Source: Gemmatimonadota bacterium
GTDB lineage: Bacteria; Latescibacterota; UBA2968; UBA8231
DNA: 30,117 nucleotides
Assembly: GCA_009840005.1 (NCBI GenBank)
Contig: VXOR01000015.1
Span: 1 to 30,117, forward strand
Direction: 5' to 3'
Position numbers and translations under genes: made by a program. Positions 1 through 6,164 of this stretch are shown here, piece by piece. The notes below the pieces were generated by a model. That model worked only from the letters and a program-made list of their open reading frames with translations. It had not been told where the DNA came from and made no database searches. Positions within the stretch are counted from its first letter, which is position 1, and each line of letters begins with the position of its first letter.

Positions 1-205
1 GGCGTTTGAAGTGGCCACGGGAAATATACCAGTTGGCCGTTTCTATGCCACCTACTCAGGCGATTGCACTTACAAGTTGAATTCAAGGGCAAATATAGCT
101 TGTATGGTCTCCGTGTTCCGGCTTTTCCTTCAGCTTGTACTCATTGCGTTTACGATGCAAATCCTAGACATTGATCACCAGAAATTACCATCAGGAAAGG
201 CCACT

Positions 206-1264
206 ATGCGCATAGAAGACCTCGACACGCCCGCCCTCCTCGTCGATCTCGACGGCTTGGAGGACAACCTCGACCGCTACCAACGCTACTTTGACGAGCA
301 CGGCATTGGCTTGCGGCCCCACATCAAGACCCACAAGTGCGTGGCCATCGCCCACATGCAAATGCGGCGCGGAGCGATCGGCATTACCTGCCAGAAGCTC
401 GGAGAAGCCGAGGTCATGGCCGCGGGCGGAGTCGATCGCGACATCCTGATTCCCTACAACATCATCGGCGCGCAAAAACTGGCGCGACTAGTCGCGCTGG
501 CGCGGCACACCCGGCTGACCATAGCGGCCGATTCCGAATACACCGTACAGGGGCTAGCCGAGGCCGCTACGGCAGTGGGTGTCACCGTGGGCGTGGTCGT
601 CGAGCTCGATCGCGGCCGCACGGGCGTAGGCTCGCCCGCAGCGGCTACCGCTCTAGGCGAAAAAATCGACCAGGCCCCCAACATCGAACTCCGGGGCATC
701 ATGTCCATGCCGGCGACTCCGGACATGCGGCCGCTAATCCAAGAGACGCTCGCGCACTTCGACCGCAAGGGCCTGCCGCATCCCATCGTCAGCGGCGGCA
801 GTACGCCGGGCGCATTTATGGCACACGAGATTCCCGAACTGACCGAGTACCGAGCCGGCGAGTACCCAGTCGGCGGCGTCGGCCATTTCCGCCGGGGAAC
901 CCACAGCGTCGATCAGTGCGCTGGCCGAGTACTGATGACCGTGGTCAGCCGACCGGCCGCGAATCGAGCCATCCTCGACGGGGGCAGCAAGTCGCTCAGC
1001 GCCGCGGTCCACCGCCAAGAGGATGGTTCGTCCGTCATGGGCCATATCGTCGAGTATCCCCAAGCCGTCTTCTCCGGGGCCTCGGAAGAACATGGACATA
1101 TCGATCTGTCGGCCTGCGACGACAAGCCCCAAATCGGCGAACAGGTGCAAGTCCTGCCGGTTCATCCCTGCCCCTGTTTCAACGAACACGACCAGATCTT
1201 TGCCGTGCGCCGCGGCCGCGTGGAAGCCGTCTGGCCGGTTGACGCCCGCGGGCAGATACGCTGA
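206..1264 (+). CDS. D-threonine aldolase / D-serine dehydratase-like PLP enzyme
   Basis: 352-residue protein of the alanine racemase N-terminal fold, DSD1/D-threonine aldolase branch. The N-terminus has the DTPALLVDLD strand, followed by RPHIKTHK (residues 38-44), whose first Lys (K41) is the expected PLP-binding lysine. The C-terminal domain carries the His/Cys cluster VHPCPCFNEHD, which in this family binds a divalent metal. The family cleaves D-3-hydroxy amino acids to glycine plus aldehyde, or dehydrates them; the exact substrate cannot be read from sequence. The reading frame is open upstream to base 11, but ATG 206 is chosen because AGGAAAGG (193-200) precedes it with good spacing and homology starts there. 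An RraA-like aldolase gene follows after 12 bases, so the two are probably co-transcribed. Confidence 0.85.
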   Translation: MRIEDLDTPALLVDLDGLEDNLDRYQRYFDEHGIGLRPHIKTHKCVAIAHMQMRRGAIGITCQKLGEAEVMAAGGVDRDILIPYNIIGAQKLARLVALARHTRLTIAADSEYTVQGLAEAATAVGVTVGVVVELDRGRTGVGSPAAATALGEKIDQAPNIELRGIMSMPATPDMRPLIQETLAHFDRKGLPHPIVSGGSTPGAFMAHEIPELTEYRAGEYPVGGVGHFRRGTHSVDQCAGRVLMTVVSRPAANRAILDGGSKSLSAAVHRQEDGSSVMGHIVEYPQAVFSGASEEHGHIDLSACDDKPQIGEQVQVLPVHPCPCFNEHDQIFAVRRGRVEAVWPVDARGQIR

Positions 1265-1276
1265 AAGGAGCGAATT

Positions 1277-1978
1277 GTGGATTTTGCTGAATTGAGCGAA
1301 AAACTAAAGGTGGCTAGCACGGCGACCCTGACGTCCGTGCTCCGCAACAAAGGACTGCTCAACACCTTTATGCACCAAGTCGCGCCCCTCGCGCCCGACA
1401 TGCAGATGGTCGGCCGGGCCTTTACCCTGCGCTACATCCCCGCGCGCGAAGACCTCGACGAGGTTCCACTCGACAACCTAAAAGACGTGCAGCGGATCGG
1501 CATTGAGCAGGTAACCGCAGGCGACGTATTCGTCATCGACGCACGCGGCGACACCCGCGCCGGGACTATGGGATCCATCCTAGCGGCGCGCCTGCAAGTG
1601 CGGGGCTGCACAGGGATCGTCACCGATGGGGCCTACCGCGACTCGCCGACCATTGTCGCATCGGGATTGTCCGCATACGCGGCAGCCATGAACGCCCACA
1701 CCAACAAGACCATCCACCATCCCAGCGAAATCCAAGTGCCCATCGCCTGCGGCGGCGTGGCGGTTTTCCCCGGCGACATCCTCGTCGGCGACGGCGAAGG
1801 GGTCGTGGTCATCCCCGTGCATCTAGCTGAGGAGGTCGCCGTCGAGGCCGAGGAGATGGAGCAAAAAGAGCGCTTCATCACCGAGAAAATCCGCGCCGGA
1901 GCCAGCATCGTCGGCACCTATCCCCCGGACGAGCAGACCTTGGCCGAGTACCAAGCCTGGAAAGCAAATCAATCGTAG
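1277..1978 (+). CDS. RraA-like / 4-hydroxy-4-methyl-2-oxoglutarate aldolase family protein
   Basis: 233-residue protein of the RraA-like (formerly dimethylmenaquinone methyltransferase) family. Diagnostic segments are GSILA (99-103), TDGAYRDSP with the Arg-Asp pair R121-D122 that binds substrate and metal in HMG/CHA aldolases, and GDILVGDGEGVVVIP near the C-terminal third. Aldolase members cleave 4-hydroxy-4-methyl-2-oxoglutarate or oxaloacetate; others (RraA proper) bind RNase E. The catalytic residues and the catabolic neighbour favour an aldolase or decarboxylase role, but this is inference. The start is GTG 1277, preceded by AAAGGAG. A charged C-terminal helix (EEVAVEAEEMEQKERF) is typical of the family. 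Together with the upstream PLP enzyme it may form a two-step hydroxy-amino-acid or 2-oxo-acid route. Confidence 0.85.
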   Translation: MDFAELSEKLKVASTATLTSVLRNKGLLNTFMHQVAPLAPDMQMVGRAFTLRYIPAREDLDEVPLDNLKDVQRIGIEQVTAGDVFVIDARGDTRAGTMGSILAARLQVRGCTGIVTDGAYRDSPTIVASGLSAYAAAMNAHTNKTIHHPSEIQVPIACGGVAVFPGDILVGDGEGVVVIPVHLAEEVAVEAEEMEQKERFITEKIRAGASIVGTYPPDEQTLAEYQAWKANQS

Positions 1979-1982
1979 GATT

Positions 1983-2004
1983 ATCGCGATCAATTGGTCG
2001 CGAT
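1983..2004. terminator. Short perfect hairpin between convergent genes
   Basis: ATCGCGA (1983-1989) and TCGCGAT (1998-2004) form a perfect 7-bp stem with an 8-base loop, four bases after the stop of the RraA-like gene and before the end of the converging sulfatase gene. There is no T-tract, so it is at best a weak or bidirectional termination or RNA-stabilising element. Confidence 0.3.
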
Positions 2005-2057
2005 GTTGAGCAACCTTGCGTAGGTGCACCTCTTGTAGGTGCCCCCTTGTGGCCGCT

Positions 2058-3398
2058 TTAGCCCAGACGACGGCGCAAGCGGCGCGCGAGATCGCCAACC
2101 ACAGTGGGATTGGTGGCGGCGATGTTATCCAACTCGTCGGGGTCCTGCTCAAGGTCGTAGAGTTCGTCGCAGTCGTTGTAATTCTGGATGTATTTGTGCG
2201 TACCCGTGCGCATGCAGCGGAAGTTGTGCAGGGCGGCGACGGTCGCTTGACGATGGATGTTGGTCTGGCCGTCAAGAATCGGTTGCAGCGAGCGGGCGTC
2301 AATGTCTCGCTGCGGCGCGAGTTGGGCGAAATCGCATATCGTGGCATTGAGGTCAATGAGCTCGCACAGCGCGTCACAGACGCGGCCTCCGGCGATATGC
2401 GGCCCGGCGATGATCAGCGGTACGCGCAGGCTGGCCTCGTACGCGGCACTCTTGGTGTACAGCCCGTGGTCGCCGAGCAGTTCGCCGTGGTCGGAGGAGA
2501 AGATGATATAGGTGTTGTCGAGCTGGCCGCGTTTTTCGAGCGCGTCGAGAATCTGGCCGATCTGGTCGTCGATGAGTTCGATGGCAGCGCAGTATTGGCG
2601 GCGGGTTTGGGCGATTTGGTCGGGCGCGAAGTCGGCGGAGCGTTTTTTGATCCACTCGGGCTTGCCAGCGAGGGAGCCGCTGATGGCCGGGGGCATCGCC
2701 GCGTCGCGGTAGCGGTCGCCATATTCGGTCGGTGGGTCAAAGGGATCGTGCGGGCCGACGAAGCTGACGAAGTAGTGCCAAGGGAAATCGTCGGGCACAT
2801 GGGCGATCCACTCGGCGGCGCGACGGCCGATATAGGCGTCCTCAAAATCCGCGCTGTCCAGCGGCGAGTCGCGGCAATCGGTACTCCAACCAGCGGCAGC
2901 GCGGCGGCGATAGTCTTGGTGAAACGTCGCCAATTGTCCTTTGGCAGCTAGGTAGTGCGTATAAGGGCCAATCGGCGTGGGCGAGGAGCCGGCGTGCATT
3001 TTGCCCTCGCATTCCTCTGGATGGGTGAAGCCCCAGCTATAGGCATAGGGCCGGTCGCCGTAGCGGCCATTGTAGCCGTCGGATTTGCGCAGGTCGAGCT
3101 TGCCGACGCAGCCGACGCGGTAGCCGGAGTCGCGCAGCCGCTGATAGTAGGTGGTGGTGCCCAAGGGCAGCCGCCCCGAATTGTCCAAGCAGCCGAGGCG
3201 GCTCGGTTGCAAGCCAGAGGCCAAGCCAATCCGCGCTGGCGCGCAGACAGGGGCGTTGGTGGTGCATTGGGTGAAGCGCACGCCAGCGGCAGCGAGGCGG
3301 TCGAGGTGGGGAGTTCGCAGGAAGTCTGCACCGGCAGCGCCAAGATAGTCGTGGCGGTGCTGATCATCCATGATGAAGAGTATATTGGGACGAGGCAT
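2058..3398 (-). CDS. Sulfatase (formylglycine type)
   Basis: 446-residue arylsulfatase-family hydrolase. MPRPNILFIMDDQHRHD opens the protein with the metal-binding Asp pair D11-D12. The sulfatase signature is CAPARIGLASG with C52 as the residue converted to formylglycine and R56 as its conserved partner. A later SSDHGELLGDHG block supplies the second Asp/His metal site. It should hydrolyse a sulfate ester; the glycan or small-molecule substrate is unknown, and it would need a formylglycine-generating enzyme, not seen in this window. No signal peptide is visible from this start, so it looks cytoplasmic. The frame extends upstream to 3557, but ATG 3398 is preceded by AAGGAACGCC and begins the conserved domain. 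It is divergent from the defence island at 3567. Confidence 0.9.
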   Translation of the reverse strand: MPRPNILFIMDDQHRHDYLGAAGADFLRTPHLDRLAAAGVRFTQCTTNAPVCAPARIGLASGLQPSRLGCLDNSGRLPLGTTTYYQRLRDSGYRVGCVGKLDLRKSDGYNGRYGDRPYAYSWGFTHPEECEGKMHAGSSPTPIGPYTHYLAAKGQLATFHQDYRRRAAAGWSTDCRDSPLDSADFEDAYIGRRAAEWIAHVPDDFPWHYFVSFVGPHDPFDPPTEYGDRYRDAAMPPAISGSLAGKPEWIKKRSADFAPDQIAQTRRQYCAAIELIDDQIGQILDALEKRGQLDNTYIIFSSDHGELLGDHGLYTKSAAYEASLRVPLIIAGPHIAGGRVCDALCELIDLNATICDFAQLAPQRDIDARSLQPILDGQTNIHRQATVAALHNFRCMRTGTHKYIQNYNDCDELYDLEQDPDELDNIAATNPTVVGDLARRLRRRLG

Positions 3399-3566
3399 TG
3401 GGGCGTTCCTTGGCGTTGTGATGGGCGTCTTGTAGCTTAAATAAGCGCGAGGTGCGATACGTTGGCCCAATCTATTCAGTCGCCTGTTTTGCTTCAAGGG
3501 CGGCAGTGCAGAAGTGCGTTGATTTTGACTTATAGTATAGGGGGGTAAACCAAGCAAGGGAGAGAC
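3399..3566. promoter_or_regulatory. Divergent intergenic region, sulfatase / defence island
   Basis: 168 bases between the start codons of two divergent genes; it must hold promoters for both. A TATAGTATAG stretch at 3531-3540 could be a -10 element for the plus-strand island, but no good -35 box sits at the right distance. AAGGGAGAGAC gives the ribosome site for the gene at 3567. The region is visibly more AT-rich than the flanks. Confidence 0.35.
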
Positions 3567-4271
3567 ATGAACGAATTCACAAGTCCTGCGGTGCAGGCGA
3601 TGAATCTCATTCGATACATTGGAGATCAGGTATCGGAATCAGGCAAACCAATTCCCCATCTTGACGGAATCAGCCAAGAGATTGGTGCTCCGAGTAAGGA
3701 ATTGGCCAATCAACTCATTAAAGAGTTACATGAACACGACCTCATAATAATGGGAGAGCCTAGCAAAGAGACACTCGGACCGAGACTTCCGAATGTGAAC
3801 CTTACCCTTACCGGGTGGAAACAGTACGAAGCGGAAAAACGAGGTGAGTTCGATGGAAACTACGGTTTCATCGCCATGCAGTTCAACGATCCCGCTCTTG
3901 AATCCTTTGTTCGGGACGTTGTGAAACCAGCGGTGAAAGAGGATATTGGCTACGATCTCGTCGATATGCGCGATGTCTCAAAGGCGGGTATCATCGACAA
4001 CATCATGCGCGTCCAAATAAGAGACGCGAAGTTCGTCATTGCCGATCTCACTCACGGCAACAATGGCGCGTATTGGGAGGCCGGTTACGCAGAGGGTCTG
4101 GGCAAGCCTGTTATCTATATTTGCGAAAAGGAAAAATTCGAGAGCAAAAATGGAACCGACTTCGATACGAATCATTGCACGACCGTTGTTTGGTCTAAGT
4201 CTAGGGATAAAGACGAGGGTTTCCGTCAGGAATTGACTGCAACCCTTCGCCGGTCACTTGATGAATCGTGA
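3567..4271 (+). CDS. Winged-helix protein with nucleoside 2-deoxyribosyltransferase-like domain
   Basis: 234 residues in two parts. Residues about 8-90 look like a winged helix-turn-helix (SQEIGAPSKELANQLIKEL, then a wing and LTLTGWKQYEAEKR). Residues 98-230 form a Rossmann-like domain: YGFIAMQF opens it, and FVIADLTHGNNGAYWEAGYAEGLGKPV (156-182) matches the pattern of nucleoside 2-deoxyribosyltransferases, placing E171 at the position of their catalytic Glu. Relatives of this fold, like TIR domains, cleave N-glycosidic bonds of nucleotides or NAD and occur as effectors in phage defence. That activity is inferred here, not shown. An ATPase gene starts 69 bases downstream, and a truncated second copy of both gene starts lies at 9030, indicating they have long been neighbours. 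By eye the gene is less GC-rich than its chromosomal surroundings. Confidence 0.7.
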   Translation: MNEFTSPAVQAMNLIRYIGDQVSESGKPIPHLDGISQEIGAPSKELANQLIKELHEHDLIIMGEPSKETLGPRLPNVNLTLTGWKQYEAEKRGEFDGNYGFIAMQFNDPALESFVRDVVKPAVKEDIGYDLVDMRDVSKAGIIDNIMRVQIRDAKFVIADLTHGNNGAYWEAGYAEGLGKPVIYICEKEKFESKNGTDFDTNHCTTVVWSKSRDKDEGFRQELTATLRRSLDES

Positions 4272-4340
4272 TACCCGTCAACGGAGCAGCCGGTCCGGTT
4301 CAACCCAACGGTGATGTTCGACAATACGGAGGAACAATCT

Positions 4341-5516
4341 ATGAGGATTGAGCAGATTGAAATCAAGAACTACCGTTCCTTTCGTCACGCCGTGTTTGGT
4401 GATTTACCCCCGATGGTTGTAGTCGTGGGTGCAAACGGCACGGGCAAGTCAACACTCTTTGATGTATTCAGCTTTCTCAAAGACGCGCTGACCCAGAACG
4501 TCGCCATGGCGGTAGCGCGACGCGGCGGGTTCCGCGAATTGGTCAGTCGAGGAGAGAAGGGGTCAATTGAGATCACTATCAAATTTCGCGAAAGCGGCGG
4601 GCGCTTGGCTACTTATGTTCTCCATGTGGCCGAGGACCATGGGCGCATAGCAGTAGGACGCGAGATTCTGCGCTACCGTCGGGGCCAGTACGGCAAGCCT
4701 TGGCACTTTGTGGACTTCAGCCGTGGTATCGGAAGCGCAATCACCAATGAATCGGTCTATGGTGAGGAGGGAGCTGAGGAGGAAAGGGAGGAGTACAAGC
4801 TCGACGACCCGAGCATCCTCGCGATCAAGGGCTTGGGGCAATTCCGCGAATTTCAGGTCGTCTCAGAATTCCGCAGCCTGATCGAGAACTGGCACGTCTC
4901 GGACTTCCACATTGCCGACGCCCGACCAAGCAGTGAGGCCGGCTATGCCGAGCATCTGTCTAATCGTGGCGATAACGTCGCCCAAGTGGCCCAGTACCTC
5001 TACGAGAATCACCGCGAGTGCTTCGACCGAGTGCTGAAGGCTATGAGCCAGCGTGTCCCAGGCGTGAACGGCGTTGACGCCAAACCGACGGAGGATGGGC
5101 GTCTTGTCCTGCGTTTCCAAGATGGCAGTTTTAAGGACCCATTCATTGCCCGCTACGTCTCCGATGGTACTATCAAGATGTTTGCCTACCTCGTCTTGCT
5201 GTATGACCCGAAGCCCCATCCGTTGCTGGCGGTCGAAGAGCCTGAAAACCAGCTCTATCCCGAATTGCTAATAGAGTTAGCTGAGGAGTTTCGGAACTAC
5301 GCTCAGCGCGGTGGCCAAGTGTTCGTTTCGACCCACTCTCCCGACTTCCTGAACGGAGCGGGAATTAACGAGATCTTCTGGTTGGTCAAGAAAAACGGCT
5401 TCACGATTGTGCGCCGGGCTTCCGACAGCGAACTGCTGCGCAACCTTGTCGCAGAGGGAGACTTACCGGGTGCTCTCTGGAAGCAGAGGCTTTTCGAGGA
5501 TGCTGGGCTACAATGA
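4341..5516 (+). CDS. ABC/OLD-type AAA ATPase (AAA_15/AAA_21 group), probable phage-defence ATPase
   Basis: 391 residues. MRIEQIEIKNYRSF is the typical SMC/RecF/OLD-like first strand. Walker A is GANGTGKST (30-38). The signature-like motif is SDGT (274-277), Walker B ends in LLAVEEPE with E299/E300, and the H-loop is STHS with H332. The insert between Walker A and signature lacks a long coiled coil, as in the short defence ATPases of PARIS, AbiL-type and retron-associated pairs. ATG 4341 is chosen because GGAGG lies eight bases upstream; the frame is open from 4311. Its stop overlaps the start of the TOPRIM-like gene (ATGA at 5513), so the two proteins are made together and probably form a sensor ATPase plus nuclease complex. 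The first 68 bases of this gene, with its ribosome site, recur at 9117. Confidence 0.85.
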   Translation: MRIEQIEIKNYRSFRHAVFGDLPPMVVVVGANGTGKSTLFDVFSFLKDALTQNVAMAVARRGGFRELVSRGEKGSIEITIKFRESGGRLATYVLHVAEDHGRIAVGREILRYRRGQYGKPWHFVDFSRGIGSAITNESVYGEEGAEEEREEYKLDDPSILAIKGLGQFREFQVVSEFRSLIENWHVSDFHIADARPSSEAGYAEHLSNRGDNVAQVAQYLYENHRECFDRVLKAMSQRVPGVNGVDAKPTEDGRLVLRFQDGSFKDPFIARYVSDGTIKMFAYLVLLYDPKPHPLLAVEEPENQLYPELLIELAEEFRNYAQRGGQVFVSTHSPDFLNGAGINEIFWLVKKNGFTIVRRASDSELLRNLVAEGDLPGALWKQRLFEDAGLQ

Positions 5517-6082
5517 ATCGTATTGTATTCCTGCTAGAGGAAGACTCAATGAGGATATTGCTGGAAGGCCTACTACCGAGATTATTTCCCGGCTTGTTAT
5601 TTCAGTGTGTGCCCCACGAGGGAAAACATGACCTAGAAAAGAGCATCCTACGCAAGTTGAAGGCTTGGCGCGAACCGGGCGTGCGTTTCGTCGTGATACG
5701 GGATCAAGACAGTGCGGATTGTCACCAAGTGAAGACCAATCTCGTCCAACTATGCCAAAGTACCGGGCGGCGCGATGTGCTTGTCCGAGTAGCTTGTCGT
5801 GAACTGGAAGCTTGGTATATTGGCGAGCCGCAAGCGCTTAAACAAGCATTTCCCGAAACTCGACCAAGCTCGCTACGCGAACTAGGCAAGAGTCGATACC
5901 AAAACCCCGATACTGTGGTTCGGCCTTCCGATATCGTTGCCAAACTGATCCCCGAGTTTCAGAAGCGGTCGGGTGCGAGACGCATGGCTGCTTTCCTGTC
6001 ACGCGAGAACAGTTCAAATAGCTTCCGAGTCTTCGTTGAAGGGGTCGAAAAGTTGTGGACATCCATGCAAACCGGAACATGA
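5513..6082 (+). CDS. DUF4276-like TOPRIM-fold protein, partner of the ATPase
   Basis: 189 residues. The N-terminus MNRIVFLLEEDSMRILLEGL has the TOPRIM-style acidic pair E9/E10 after a beta strand. VIRDQDSADC supplies a DxD pair (D64, D66), and CRELEAWYIGE (95-105) is characteristic of DUF4276. TOPRIM domains of OLD nucleases and of AriB in PARIS use this Glu plus DxD arrangement to bind metal and cut nucleic acid, so nuclease activity is plausible but unproven here. The start codon overlaps the stop of the upstream ATPase (ATGA), a strong sign of translational coupling and of a two-protein system. Ten bases after its stop a fossil of another gene's start begins. Confidence 0.75.
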   Translation: MNRIVFLLEEDSMRILLEGLLPRLFPGLLFQCVPHEGKHDLEKSILRKLKAWREPGVRFVVIRDQDSADCHQVKTNLVQLCQSTGRRDVLVRVACRELEAWYIGEPQALKQAFPETRPSSLRELGKSRYQNPDTVVRPSDIVAKLIPEFQKRSGARRMAAFLSRENSSNSFRVFVEGVEKLWTSMQTGT

Positions 6083-6092
6083 TGCAGCCGCT

Positions 6093-6164
6093 ATGCAGAC
6101 CGATGCCCCAATCCCATTTGCAGCATTCGCCCGCTTCAAGCAGCTAGTGACCGTAGCACCATGA
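6093..6164 (+). pseudogene. 5' fossil of a glycosidase-like gene, now a 23-codon ORF overlapping the next gene
   Basis: This short ORF encodes MQTDAPIPFAAFARFKQLV and a few more residues, matching the N-terminus of the intact protein at 9203 (MNTNDPIPFTAFAHFERL). At DNA level 6088-6146 matches 9198-9256 at 49 of 59 bases, including CCGCT upstream of the ATG. The rest of the gene is missing. Its TGA stop (6162-6164) overlaps the ATG of the restriction enzyme gene at 6161, and that ATG has no recognisable Shine-Dalgarno site of its own. The fossil may therefore serve as a coupling leader. Its own ATG also has no strong ribosome site, so reinitiation after the DUF4276 stop, 10 bases upstream, is a possibility. 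Confidence 0.7.

Noticed and set aside
11..205. N-terminal extension of the first gene, from GTG 11, with a hydrophobic stretch
   Set aside because: The stretch could suggest a membrane anchor, but AGGAAAGG before ATG 206 and the family start at DTPALLVD show that translation begins at 206. Nothing else was recognised in these 205 bases.
2016..2951. 311-codon open frame on the plus strand
   Set aside because: It is antisense to the sulfatase gene, which has all catalytic motifs; the frame is a shadow of GC-rich codon use.
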